NCBI GenBank assembly: GCA_947685225.1
Contig: CANTUV010000008.1
Location: 39,801,501-39,865,500, forward strand
Direction of reading: 5' to 3'
DNA from: Garcia nutans
Taxonomy: Eukaryota > Streptophyta > Magnoliopsida > Malpighiales > Euphorbiaceae
DNA length: 64,000 nucleotides
Below the pieces are notes generated by a model that saw only the letters and a program-made list of their open reading frames with translations, did no database searches and had not been told where the DNA came from. The translations under genes and the position numbers were made by a program. Shown here one piece after another: positions 34,744 through 46,249 of this stretch; within the stretch, counting starts at the first letter, position 1, and the number at the start of each line of letters is the position of its first letter.

Positions 34744-34983
34744 CTCTTCTTTAAGTGTGGTCGCTACTGAGGTCGGGTTTCTGACCGCGAAACCTACTGT
34801 GATAAGGTTTCATCTTTTGATTGAATGATGCGGTCGTATTCAGGTCTTGTGCGACCGCTGTAAATGCTCTGTTCAGCTTTATTTGGAACAACCTAATCCT
34901 GCAACAAGATTCTTCAACCACATGTTAAATAGATCATTCAATTTGAGTTGTCAAGGATCAAAATTGAGATCATTTGTCTAACA

Positions 34984-35288
34984 GTTATATTTAAGAATTT
35001 TATAATATTAAGACCTATAAAGGAGGCCGGTTCTAATGAACCGGGCGTTGTGGGGGTGCTGGGCCATTTCTCACCTTCCCCACACGTACCCAACTTTTCA
35101 AACCCATTAGGGGGTTGGGGATTCCTTAGGAATCGAGTCATCCACCCCTTTCTTTTTCCCGGCGCGTCCGGGTGGCGACTCCATTTTCTCCGAAGTTAGG
35201 TCTGTGTTCTCTAAGGCCCTGAGCCTAAACAGTGCCGAAGTCGCAAGAACCATTCCACCGAGAGTGGGGGCGAAAATCCCCGCTCACA
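34984..35288 (+). mobile_element. 3' LTR of element A, last part
   Basis: Collinear with 42730-43037 of the C LTR and ends CGCTCACA. It contains a CCGGTTC-TAAT-GAACCGG hairpin near 35028-35045. It is joined directly to a minus-strand Tekay LTR at 35289. Confidence 0.88.
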
Positions 35289-35432
35289 AATATATTATGC
35301 ATAATACTCAAAATATACAATAGCATAAAATATATACATGCTGCTGACAATGTTTCTGATCTCGATATCAACTCTACCTGCTCAACTACAAGTCTAGGCC
35401 CAACCTGGTCTAGAAGAACTCTCTGGCTTAGC
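35289..35432 (-). mobile_element. T2 LTR fragment, minus strand (left piece)
   Basis: Minus-strand sequence from the distal part of a Tekay-type LTR (CATGTATATATTT region), separated from the rest by a solo LTR. It ends at the A LTR, so the last roughly 170 bases of this LTR are missing. Confidence 0.72.
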
Positions 35433-37960
35433 TCTAACATCCCAAGTGATACCCTAAATTTTTTAGAAATGTTAATTGTTGTAATGGATTAAATTATTTA
35501 AAGTGTATATTTGATTAAGTGAAAAGATAAGAGGAAGGAGTGTGCATATGTTATATATATAGAGAGATATATACATTATATACAAGTCAATGGGTTTTAT
35601 ATGTTAAAAGGATATTTTAATTATATAAGATAGTGGCAGTGGATATTTGGTTTAATTATATTATTATATTAAATTAGTGGAAGATGATGTAATTGGGTTT
35701 AATATTATATTAGTATAATTGCTTGGTGGAGAGTGGTTTGGGGAAAGTGTTTGGTTGAAAGAGAAGAGTGAGGTTTAACTTTGCATTTTCTTCTTCTTTC
35801 TTCTTTGGCCGACCACCACCACCATCTTCAAGAGGGAGAGATTTTGTTGCTTCCAAACTCAAGGAATTGAAGGACTTCAAGAGATCAAGTTGGAGTTTTA
35901 AGGATTTTCTTCACTTTTGGTAAGTTTCCAACTTGTTTCTTTGATTTCTTTTGAGTTGTGTTTATGGGTTTGTTGAATGGTTGATGTAGATGTGTTTATG
36001 GTTGTTTTGGTATATTAGAGGTTGTGTTGTTTTGTTAACTTTGATTTTTTGGGTTGGATTGAAGAGAAAAGGGTTAAGTTTGGTGAAAGAGGCAAGAGTT
36101 GTGGGTGTTGTGACCTTGAGTTGTGATATATGGTTGTGATTATGTTTTGATGTTTGTAATTGAGTTACTTTGAGTTTAATACAAGTTTATTATGGTATAC
36201 TGATGGTTTGGTTAAGTTTGTTTGGAGTGGAAAAGAGTAAAGAAAGATGATTGTTAGATGTGGTGTTTTTGGTGTCGATTTTAGGGTTTTTGGCCTGACA
36301 TGCCCATTAACACGGCTACTGTGTTGGAGGAGAATTGACACATGCAGTGACATGCCCATGTCACTGAGTATGTCAAAGCTTCTGTGTTGTGGATTTACGG
36401 CATGGCCAGGGACACGCCTGTGTTGATGAGCGTGTCAAGTGTAGAGTTTGCCCTAGATAGTTCTCCTCCTTATTTTCTCATGTGTATCACTAAGTGAGTG
36501 TTGTATAATCACCTTTGGATTAGGTTTTGAAGAGAATTGAGTTACCCAAATCCCAAGTGTTGAAGGATTCTTGGGAGAGGAAGTTGATAGAGTGGTGTTG
36601 TTGCTTTTAGAGGTAAGTACAAACTTTGAATGATTGCATACATTTGCATGACATTGGGACTAAAGACATTTAGTTGAGAAATGTGTTAAGTTACTTGATA
36701 AATATTGTTGATGAGTGAGTTATATGTTATGATATGCATAATGTGAATTATGTTGATGTATCAAAGCAATTTAGTAATGTGTTGTAAATGAAAAGAAATG
36801 TTGAATAATATGATGAGATATGTAAAACATAATGGAACAAATTGATATTGATATAAAAGAGAAGAATGAGAAAAGATGAGAAAATGATGATATAATAAGG
36901 CAATGTGCCTAGAATGATTATGAGAAAGGAAAAGAGAATGGAATTATGAAAGTATTTGATAATGAGATAAATGAATAAATTGTGTGCCTAGTATGTTATT
37001 CAATTTTTAGTGTTCTGAGTTTGGTGGCATGCCTATGAATTGCTGGGCAGGTGAAAAGACCGGGTCGTAAACCAAGCCCAACTGATAAATATGATGTTTT
37101 TGGGGTGAAAAGACTGGGTCGTAAGCCTCAAAAACTATAGCAGTCTAGCCGGATTGAGGACCAAGATATTGGGGCCTAAGAGTCTAGCCAGGTTGAGGTC
37201 AAAGAGACTGGGGCTGTTACATTATCCATGGATATATATATATATTGCCTACGGGGCTAGACACAAGGTGTCAATATGGACCAAAGCAGTAACTCTGAAC
37301 TTTGAATAGCATATTAGATCCTTTTTGGGCCCATGTTTGTCTTTGCTTTCATGTGAATTATGAAATATGATGCAAATGATATATATATTGAGATATAATG
37401 TAATGAGTTGTTATATTCAAATGTGTTGTGCATTAGCATTTCATTAATTTATATTGAATCAAAGTTTGTACCACTAAGCTTTCTGCTTAGCGCGATTGTA
37501 GTTTATCGCACAGGTGACAGGATAGATCCGGTTGTGCCGGAGAGCTCGTCTAGATCAAGTCGAGTCTAGACTTGAGACTTTGAGATTAGAGGTAGTTGTG
37601 GACATCAAGATCAGAGGCAAACTGCCAGCATGTATAAATTTCATATTTTTGTACTTGTTGATTTTGATGTAAACATATGTATATTCCACTGCATTTTTCG
37701 TTACTTATTAAACTAATGTTTTGGATAAACTTTTGGGGTAATAAAGGTATATGTATATGTATTTTAATAAGGAATGTTTAATCTATTACTGGTTATAAAA
37801 TAAGTTAAATATTTTCATTTACTCATATTATTGAAATGACGATTTGATGTTAAAGATTGGTTTGTTTTAAAATGGACTGTGATGCTCTTATATCCTCTAT
37901 ACGTATATCACCAATAGTGTGTATATGTGGTATATGTATATTGGGTGTAAGGGTGTTACA
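35433..37960 (+). mobile_element. Solo LTR (Tekay-type) inside the T2 LTR
   Basis: Starts TCTAACATCCC (the usual TG mutated to TC) and ends GGGTGTTACA; 2528 bp. TSD TTAGC is perfect (35428-35432 and 37961-37965). GTAAGT donor at 35930, CACGCC-type inverted repeats near 36295-36450, double hairpin at 37474-37509. Confidence 0.93.
37474..37509 (+). other. Double hairpin in the solo LTR
   Basis: CTAAGC (37474-37479) pairs with GCTTAG (37485-37490); GCGAT pairs with ATCGC (37505-37509). Confidence 0.7.
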
Positions 37961-40238
37961 TTAGCTGAATCTACCATGTCACCTGTGCGATGTAAACAAT
38001 CGCGCTAAGCCAAAGCCTAGTGGTACAAACTTTGATAATAACAAAAATCAAATGCAATGCCAATGCACAATGCTTATGACTATCACATCATTCCATTTTC
38101 TTATACTTTTCAAATATTTCACATAAAAATAAACACAAACATGGGCCCAAAGATAACTAATATGCTATTCAAATTTCAGAGTTACTGTTTTGGTCTATAA
38201 TGACACCATGTGTCTAGCCCCGTAGGCAATATATCAATGTAATAATCTAACTAGGCTTGAGCTTACAACCCAGTCATTTCATCCAGCCTAGCTTTAAATA
38301 TTTATTTTTGAGGCTTACGACCCAGTCATTTCACCTCAAAAACATTTTCATAATGATGCCCAGTGTCTAGCCCATAGGTAATCATAGGCATGCCACCAAA
38401 CACAGAACTCTGAAAATTGAATAACATACTAGACACACAATTTATTCATATTTCTCATTATTAATCTCTTTCTCATTGTCACATATTCAATATAGGCACA
38501 TTGCCTTATTCTCTTTTTTCTCACTTTTCTCATTTATCTCATTTATCTCAATATCAATTCATTTCATTATATTTCCACATATCTCATTACATTATATCAC
38601 TTTTTTTTTCATTCACAACACATTACCCAATCACTTTGGGTATTTCCACATAATACACATTTTAATCGCATTTATACAACTTAGCCATTATCAATGGCTT
38701 TTCACAATGCATTTAACACATATATGACATTACAAATGTCATAGGACATTATTCATGGACAACCAATGTACCAAGTAGCTTAACACATTTTTGAACCAAA
38801 ATGACTTAAGCCCAAATGTCTTGCAAACACAACCATTGTATTCAAAGTTTGTACACACCTTAAATAGCAACCTAAAGCAAGCTTAAACAACCTCCAACCC
38901 TATCTTTCCAACTTGTCCTTCACCACTTGGATGAAGCAAATCAATCTCCCTCAATGCCTAAACCAAATGTGATAACAAATAATCATTTAGTATCATATTT
39001 AATGGAATTTTCAATATTAAACCATAATTAACCATCACTCCTACAAATTTTCAAAAATTTAGCCTTTCCTTACTTTAATATTAGAATTCCATTCTATTCC
39101 ATTTAAATTAGTGTTTTAAGTTTATTTATATTATTTAAAATATATTTTAATACATTTAAACCATTTACATTATAAAAACACATTCTTATACACAAAACCC
39201 TAAAACGGCATAACCTTCCCCCATTGAAGGTTTTCCATTCCAACACAATCCATTAATCATTTCAAGCTTATTTTCATCACTTTTAACACTAAGCAACATG
39301 CTTAAACAAATAAAATCACACAATTCAACAACTTTGGAAAATTACTTTTCCAAAACCCTAAATCTCCACTTCCATTCTCAAAATCCAACCAAACACAACC
39401 AAATCCAATATTTGACTTTAAAATACTTGTTTATGCATCAAAACAACTCATTTGGAATCAATTTGCACAATTAAAGCTCTTGTTTTCACAAACCCAAAAG
39501 TTCCATAACCCTAAATTCTCTCTCTTCACCATTCTTTATTCAAACTCCATCATCTCTTCAATCTAACCTTAAAATCATTGTTAACTACCCAAAATAACAA
39601 CATACACACCAATTCCAATAATTATAACATACTACTTCAAAAATCCAAAACTCACATAATTCATTTTTTCATGGAATTTAAAGAAAAGAGTTGGAAACTT
39701 ACCAATTGATGAAGAAACTTCTAAAACTCCACTTGAATCCTTAAAATTCTTTCAATCCTTGGTATATGGAAGAAGAAAAAATCTCCCCTTGTTGGCTATG
39801 GAGTTTCGGCCTAGATGAAGAAGAAGAAGAAGATGAAGATTTTTTTTAAATTTTCTTTTTTCCTTTCACCTTTATTTTAAACTATATATATATATTAAAA
39901 TAATTTAATAATTATTTATTTATCTATTTAATAAATTAAAAGTCCTAAATTCCCTATTCCATTCAAAAATAATTTATTTTTGAATTATTTTATTAATTTT
40001 AAATTTCTAAAATTTATTTACAAAAATGCCATTGGACTTTGACTTTTCTTTTAAAAAGTGTTGATTTTTATATGTTATGTATATTTTACATATAGATCAC
40101 ATATATATTCTACTTTTTCATTTAAAATTCCTTCATTTTTCATTTAAAACCATTAATTTAATTTATTCTTTTAAATTATAATTTATTTTATCAAATTTTC
40201 TAAAAATTAGAAATTTTCAAAAATTTTGAGATATTACA
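37961..40238 (-). mobile_element. T2 3' LTR, minus strand (main piece)
   Basis: Read on the minus strand it starts TGTAATATC at 40238 next to a PPT and is collinear with the T1 3' LTR. GGTAAGT donor near 39702 and a decayed double hairpin at 37987-38020. With 35289-35432 it totals about 2.4 kb. Confidence 0.88.
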
Positions 40239-40257
40239 ATTCTCTCCCCCCTAAAAC
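40239..40257 (-). other. Polypurine tract of T2
   Basis: Minus-strand GGGGGGAGAGAAT next to the LTR start, as in T1. Confidence 0.85.
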
Positions 40258-40314
40258 AAATTTCTTCCTCGAAATTACCTATTTTCAAGTCTGGAATAAT
40301 TGGAGAAACTGACT

Positions 40315-41169
40315 CTACATCGCCTGCTCACTTTCTCATGTCACCTCCTCAGTGGCATGATTCCTCCAAAGGACTTTCACAAGTGACACCGACTTATTTC
40401 TCAATTCTTTAACCTCTCGTGCCAAAATCGCCACTGGTTCTTCCTCGTAAGTTAGATCTGGACTCACCTCAATAGACTTCACTGATATGATATGAAATGT
40501 GTCAGACCTGTATCTCTAAAGCATAGAGACATGGAAGACATTATGAATTCGATCCAATTCAGGCGGCAACACTAATCTATAAGCCATTGGACCAACTCTT
40601 TCCAAAACCTCATATGGTCCTATGAAACGAGGACTCAACTTCCCTTTTCGATCAAACCTCATAATCTTCTTTTATGGAGACACCTTCAGAAATACTTTAT
40701 CTCCTACACTGAACTCTATATCTCTTCTCTTCAAATTTGAATAGGATTTCTGTCGGTCTGAAGCTGCTTTCAAATGACCCCGAATCACCTTCACTTTCTC
40801 TTCTATTTCCTTAATCAAATCGGGACCGACCAGTTTACATTCTCCGATCTCATCCCAACACAAAGGTGTCTTGTATCTCCTGCCATATAAGGCCTCATAA
40901 GGAGCCATCCCAATACTGGACTGATGACTGTTGTTATAAGCAAACTCAATTAGTGGCAAAAATCTATCCCAATTCCCGGTAAAATCAATGATACAGCTCC
41001 TCAATATATCCTCCAGAATCTGTATCACTCTCTCTAACTTCCCATCTGCCTGAGGATGGAAAGCAGTACTAAAATGCAACCGAGAACCCAAATTATCATG
41101 CAAACTCTTCCAAAACCTCAAAGTAAATCGAGGATCTTGATCCGACACAAAAGAAACTGGGACTCCATG
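40315..41169 (-). pseudogene. pol: T2 integrase C-terminal half with chromodomain (broken)
   Basis: Minus strand. It begins within the integrase core at the border of element C (41169), reading MSDQDPRFTLRFW, HPQADGKLERVIQ and AYNNSHQSSIGMAPYEALYG. A TAA replaces a Trp just after VFLKVSP (about 40672). Beyond it the GPYEVLERVGP module and a chromodomain-like tail (YEEEPVAILAREVKEL) continue, with a further TAG and TGA, to the stop at 40315-40317. It is the same family as T1 and equally dead. The 5' half of T2 lies beyond element C and is not in this window. Confidence 0.9.
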
Positions 41170-41384
41170 TGTAGACCCTTAATTTTGGCTCTAAGTTAAT
41201 ACGGTCTTAATTAAAGAATGCCAAAATAAATTTGATTTGATCTACAACTTTTAATAAGTCGATCCAATTTTAAAAGGCACAAACTCAGCTAGAAAACCCT
41301 AAACCAAGTCTTTTTTAGACGATCCAGTCCAAAAAATTGAAAAATGTGAAACTAGTTCAAGTTAAGAGGGCCCAGGTGATATGA

Positions 41385-41510
41385 GCCTTGGCTCATGTCG
41401 ACCTGGATGCCCAAGGTCAACATGAGCCAAAGGCCATGTCGACCTGGTTGCCCCAGGTCGACATGGCTTTGGTCCATGTCGATCTTGGTTGCCCATATCA
41501 ACATGGTTTC
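41385..41510 (+). repeat. Run of about four hairpins in U3 of the C LTR
   Basis: The best is a perfect 15-bp hairpin: arm 41433-41447, loop TTGCC (41448-41452), arm 41453-41467, core ATGTCGACCTGG. Before it are ATGAGCC/GGCTCAT and an imperfect CATGTCGACCTGG/CAAGGTCAACATG pair, and after it a decayed copy. The main hairpin is 263 bases from the LTR start, matching the offset of the unrelated A hairpin. Confidence 0.85.
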
Positions 41511-42195
41511 AATTGTTTTTTGAAATTAGTTTCTGAATTGAATTAAAATTTTTTTTAAGGACGGATTAATATTAGGGTTAAGGATTCTGAGTGAGGTTTG
41601 CCTATAAATAATAATGTTTTAGACTTTAACAGGGGTTGGCAATTAACATTAAGAGAGATTAAACAACAAACAGAGAAGGACAACAGCAGTTTCTTTTTTA
41701 GAACGAAGGAAACAACAAGCAGAAATATCAAGACAACCAAAGAAGAAGGCATAGTACATACTGTCTTCACATTGTTCATCCAGAAATCAATTTTTTTGGT
41801 GGAACCAACTACGCAGGTTTGATCTTTAATCATAAATTATTCATGCTCACAGTAGCTTCATTTTCTTTGATTAATAAGAACATGCAGTAACTTGATCTTT
41901 GAACATGCAGTAAATTGATCTTTGTTTTAATAACTTTAATTGTTTGCTTTAATTAATATATTGATCAGTTGGTGTTCATAACTCCACTTGCATGTTTTTA
42001 TAAAAAAAGTAAAACTATCCAGTAGTTGTTGAGGATTTAAATTAATTATCAGAATTTATTTTTTTTACTAAAACTTCAAAGAACCGTAAATTATTTTATT
42101 GAAACTCAAAACCTTAAACTATTTTTATCCAAAAGCTTAAACCATTTCATAATTAAACTCCAAAATATTGATTATAATTCCAAACCCTGAATTCC

Positions 42196-42310
42196 AAAAC
42201 CCTAGTTTCAAAAACCCTAATTTCAAAACCCTAATTACAAAACTCTAGTTTCTAAAATCCTAAGTTCCAAAACACTAAGTTCCAAACCCTAAATTCTTTA
42301 AAACCCTAAA
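42196..42310 (+). promoter_or_regulatory. Telobox-like AAACCCTAA cluster in the C LTR
   Basis: Several AAACCCTAA and AAACCCTAG motifs within about 115 bases, in the same LTR region as in A and B. Confidence 0.6.
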
Positions 42311-42476
42311 CTTATATATTTATTGCTTTATTTAATTTTAGATTTGATTATGTAGTTTATTATATGTTTTGATGGTTGATTTATTTAATTTAAATGCTTG
42401 ATGTATTTAATTTATCATGGATAGATATTTTTTTTATTATGATTATTATTTGTTTATTTTGGTATTAAAATTGTAA

Positions 42477-42648
42477 GAGGTATGTTTTCACTTTGTGGGT
42501 ACCTCATTAATTAATTTTCATATAATTTAAATTGCTTTTATATTTTTTGGACTAATGTAAAGGACATGTTTCCACCTTTCGGTGGGTGTCCTATTTAGTT
42601 TAGACATGGACGATGTAAGGACATGTTTCCATCCTCGGATGGGTGTCC
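42477..42648 (+). repeat. Three consecutive stem-loops in the C LTR
   Basis: GAGGTA/TACCTC (42477-42505); GGACA...CCACC-TTTC-GGTGG...TGTCC (42562-42591); GGACA...CCATC-CTCG-GATGG...TGTCC (42619-42648). Inner arms CCACC/GGTGG and CCATC/GATGG differ by a matched change. Confidence 0.75.
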
Positions 42649-43038
42649 ATTTATTTGCTTTGTTTGGACATTGCTTTAATTTTAATATAATGATACTTTA
42701 TTGTAATTGTTGAATGTAGTATGGATAATATTATTATATTTAAGAATTTTATAATATTAAGACCTGCAAAGGAGGCCAGTTCCAATGAACCGGGCGTTGT
42801 GGGGGTGCTAGGCCATTTCTCACCTTTTCCACATGTACCCAACTTTTTGAACCCATTAGGGGGTTGGGGATTCCTTAGAAATCGAGTCCTCCACCCCTTT
42901 CTTTTTCCCAGCCCATCCGGGTGGCGACTCCTTTTTCTCCTGGCTTAGGCTCGTGTTCTCTAAGGCCCCGAGCCTAAACAATGCCAAAGTCGCAAGAACC
43001 ATTCCACTGGGAGTGGGGGCAAAAATTCCCGCTCACAG

Positions 43039-43056
43039 TGGCGACTCCATTCGGGA
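43039..43056 (+). other. Primer-binding site of element C (probably tRNA-Arg)
   Basis: TGGCGACTCC directly after the LTR end. It complements a tRNA 3' end GGAGTCGCCA, which fits plant tRNA-Arg (ACG), the primer known from Ogre/Tat elements. The assignment is from memory. Confidence 0.75.
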
Positions 43057-43732
43057 TAAGAGAAGTTGATTCCATTAGTCTTTATATTATTCTATTCTTT
43101 CTTATCATGATATTATCCATTGCATCATATTAGATTGCATTGTGTACGTGAGTTAGGACGCCCGTGTTACCCGTGTTGTATTATGTAAGGGATACCATAC
43201 TTTCACTCAAGGTATGGAGATCGAGTATGGCATAACAACTCATAGCCTTGTACCATTTGGTATATACTTGCTATGGGAACCTAAGCCTTTTCAAGTGAGA
43301 AATCTATTTATAATAAACCTCTTAATTTAGTTTTAATCCAATATAGCATAAAAGCTACTTGAGTTGGTTGAATGGATTAAAACCTAATTAATGGAAATTA
43401 TCATGAACTGATTTGCATTTTTAAATATAACTATTATTTGCAACATCCGAGAGAATTTTTCAAAAATAAGATACCCCATGTTGGTATTTTGTTAACCATA
43501 TTACCTAGGAAAAGAGACTTGCCATTCGTGTGTGGATGTTATAAGGTTGGAAGTAACGTCCTATTTATCTTTGTTTGTTTATTGTTTGTGTATACATGCA
43601 TACATACATACATGCATCACATGACATATCATTAATCCTTTCTGGCTCATAGACCGAAAGTACGACAATTCAAGAGCATACAATGATATCACCTACAGCA
43701 TTGATTTTTGATTCAAGTGCTTCATTGGGAGG
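43057..43732 (+). other. 5' leader of element C
   Basis: Non-coding leader between PBS and gag. Collinear with the B leader (51584-52752) but lacking about 480 bases present in B (51820-52300). Confidence 0.75.
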
Positions 43733-44569
43733 ATGGATGCAAACCAGCTAAGGGATATAATCCATGAAGTTGTCAAAGTTAGGATGGCTGAGCTACAAGA
43801 TCAATTGGTTGAAATTATGAAGATCCAGTTGATTGAAATTCTAGAGCTCATCAACAATGCTAAGGCAGCATCCATGGAGAACATGTTCACTAATAGAGAT
43901 CGAATGAAAAATGAGGGACCAATCCCTATTCTACGAGACCAGCCGAATCATGTGCTATCTAAGTGGGGCAATAAGGGCGGCTATCACCCCAGTGGAAAAA
44001 GTCAAAGGGAAAGAGAGAAGAACCATTTTTCTGCAAAACAGAATTATCATCCTAGCAATCAAAATACACAAAAGGAAGCTGACGTTAATGCCACCGGTCA
44101 AGGAGGAATGAGGCAATTTTTGAAATTGGGGAAGCCACTATCTTGGGTTCTTAATAAGCTACAAAAGAAGGAATTGTTACAACCCTTGACTCCTAGACCT
44201 TTGCCAAATCCTTTACCCCCAAAATTTGATACTAAGGCTTTTTGTCAATTTCATCAGACTCAAGGACATGAGACAGATAGATGTACTCGATTGAAGCATG
44301 AGATCCAAAATCTAATCAACAGTGGTAAGCTACCTAAACCTGATAAACCCAACACTAAGAATAATCCTCTACCAAAATTTAGAAGGGCGCCACCGCTTAC
44401 AACCTTCATGAAGTGTTTTATCTTGTCATCCTGTGATGATATGGATAGAGAAACTGCTAAAGATGATGTGCTACTAAGCAAGCTTAGACTAACTGTGGAT
44501 GATGAAGCAATGATCCTTAATGATGGAAAAAATCCTTGCCTCCAACTCAACAAACTTTCCTTAGCTTGA
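43733..44569 (+). CDS. gag: Short Tat-type Gag of element C (internal deletion)
   Basis: An intact 278-codon frame from ATG 43733 to a stop at 44569. The start (MDANQLRDIIHEVVKVRMAE) and the C-terminal part (PLSWVLNKLQKKELLQPL, then FCQFHQTQGHETDRC) match the B Gag at both ends. The region between (about 180-200 residues in B, including the WFNTL and RWRNKAA capsid blocks) is absent and replaced by a short linker. The zinc finger is a CX2HX4HX4C variant. The frame is open, unlike the gag of B, but without the capsid core it may not form particles. No pol follows. Confidence 0.75.
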   Translation: MDANQLRDIIHEVVKVRMAELQDQLVEIMKIQLIEILELINNAKAASMENMFTNRDRMKNEGPIPILRDQPNHVLSKWGNKGGYHPSGKSQREREKNHFSAKQNYHPSNQNTQKEADVNATGQGGMRQFLKLGKPLSWVLNKLQKKELLQPLTPRPLPNPLPPKFDTKAFCQFHQTQGHETDRCTRLKHEIQNLINSGKLPKPDKPNTKNNPLPKFRRAPPLTTFMKCFILSSCDDMDRETAKDDVLLSKLRLTVDDEAMILNDGKNPCLQLNKLSLA

Positions 44570-46229
44570 ATATTGCTCTATTTATTTTGCTTTCTTTAAT
44601 ATTTAATTGGAACAATTGTGTTTTTTAAATTTAAAGTTGTTTGAATAAATTACTTTCATAAAATTTTTGTTGGTCTTTGTTCATTTTGGTGCTCAACCAA
44701 TGAGGAATCTAGCTTGATGATTCATGAATTAATATATTTATGCATCATGACTCGAATGACTTTACTAGGTGAGGGAATTACTCTATAGCATTGAGTTCTG
44801 TATGCTTACTTAGAGAGGGCTCCTACATTTACCTTTTTCTAGGTCCTAGTCAGTCTTAGAACATGCTTTGACAAACTTTTGAGGCAAAATTGAACTCTGC
44901 TTATTTAAGGGAGAGATGATCTAGGTATTATTTGACGAGCCAACAACTAGTATCCACCCTATTAAATATCAATCCCTGGTTGTCCCTTTGAGCCTTCATA
45001 AAATTGTTAGCTTTCTTTTCATTGGCATATAACCCCAACAACCTACCCTGAGTTGTTGTGATACTTTTGATAAGTCTTGTGGTCACAAAGGTGAAGAGGC
45101 AAGAAGATCAAATAAAGGAATGAATAGTCAAGATCATAAGGGTAGTTGAAGTTCTCAAGACGATAAAGGTAGTTGAAGTTCACCTGAATTAGACCAAATA
45201 TCACAAATAAAGTTAGGAATGAAGCAGAGTAATACCACTCCACTCATCCATTATTGGAAATACAAGTTGGTACAAACAAGACAACTCTTTTAGAGCTAGA
45301 ACCAAAAAAAAGAAGAACAAAAAAGAAGAAAAAGAAAAAGAAAAAGAAAAAGAAAAAAAAAGGACAAAAGAAAAAAAGGAAAAAAAAGAAAAGAAAAAAA
45401 AGAAACATAAAACCTAAAAAGGCGGCTCAGAAAGCCAACTGAGTTCTCTTTTACCTAGAGCAGAAAAGGCTTCCATTTGGTTTATAAGGACAGTTTAACT
45501 TGAATTAATCCAACCCAACCAAATATTCAATCAAAATCAAAGGAAAAGGAGAAAGACCATCCAGTTCTTGAAAGTTCTATACTTGGCAGCCCTACTGGGA
45601 AAAAGAACAAAATGCTCAAAGAAAGGGAAGATTACGAAAAAGAAAGAGAAAGAGAAAAGAAAAAATGATGATGAATATGGGTACCAAACTTTTTGCAAGG
45701 GAAAAGACTATTCTAATCAAGATCCGGATTAATACTAAGAAGATGGGAGAGCACTCAAAGCTCTATCTTTTCATGCTCCCAACTGTCTAAAGTTCAAACA
45801 AGAAATTTGTAGTGTGAGGGTTTTCCCATACTGTCACAATGGCTCCAACTTACAAATGACCTTCATTTAACCTATGTCCCTTATAGGCCCCATTTCAAGC
45901 CTATCAAAGACCTATTGATCTCTCTTGGTAAGTAGAGTCTATTAGTGGAGATAGTTTGAATAAGCATGCATATGAGATAGACCATATTCAAACTCAATGA
46001 GACCTTTGACTAAGTAATGTGTATGTGCCTATCTGAAGTGCAACAGTTCTTGCTTAAATAGAAATAATTCCTAAGTTTAGCATGGTAACTAGGGCTGTGA
46101 TGTTATAGATATGTTAATTTGAAAATTTGAGGTACTATGGCACTGATTTGACAAAGCCACTGTATCTAATTAATAAAAATAAAAAAAATCATCATTACCA
46201 TTTTTGCTTAATTTTATTACAAGTTTTAT
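44570..46229 (+). other. Element C region between gag and antisense gene; pol absent
   Basis: No protease, RT, RNase H or integrase motif in any frame. It contains a purine-rich simple repeat (45303-45415), and the order gag, purine-rich stretch, antisense gene resembles B after pol (58993 onward). The open frame on the lysine codons is a by-product of the simple repeat. Confidence 0.7.
45303..45415 (+). repeat. GAAAAA/AAGAAA purine-rich simple repeat
   Basis: About 110 bases of nearly pure A and G. Similar A-rich runs follow pol in element B (58993-59040). Non-coding. Confidence 0.85.
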
Positions 46230-46249
46230 TGCAAGTTTTATATTTTTGT

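Larger units (their letters stand above)
23779..34983 (+). mobile_element. 1.4-kb solo-LTR-like insertion, itself split by a 9.8-kb element
   Basis: Outer insert: left part 23779-24943 and right part 34749-34983 flank the nested element. It starts TGTTGTCCCAAGATGG and ends CTAACA, so it has TG...CA ends with TGTT/AACA. The flanks CTTAT (23774-23778) and GTTAT (34984-34988) make an imperfect TSD. It contains a G-run (about 23805) and scattered GGTCG motifs on both sides. No coding region. The family is not recognised; a solo LTR is the simplest reading. Confidence 0.6.
41170..43037 (+). mobile_element. 5' LTR of Tat-type element C
   Basis: TGTAGACCCTTAATTTTGG...CGCTCACA, 1868 bp. The left flank CCATG (41165-41169) is the expected TSD; its partner is not in the window. 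A PBS follows at 43039. It contains a hairpin run (41385-41510), a telobox cluster (42196-42310) and three stem-loops (42477-42648). The open frame on its minus strand at 41555-41833 is not a gene. Confidence 0.9.

Noticed and set aside
45254..45442. Lysine-rich open frame in element C
   Set aside because: It is the translation of an A/G simple repeat.
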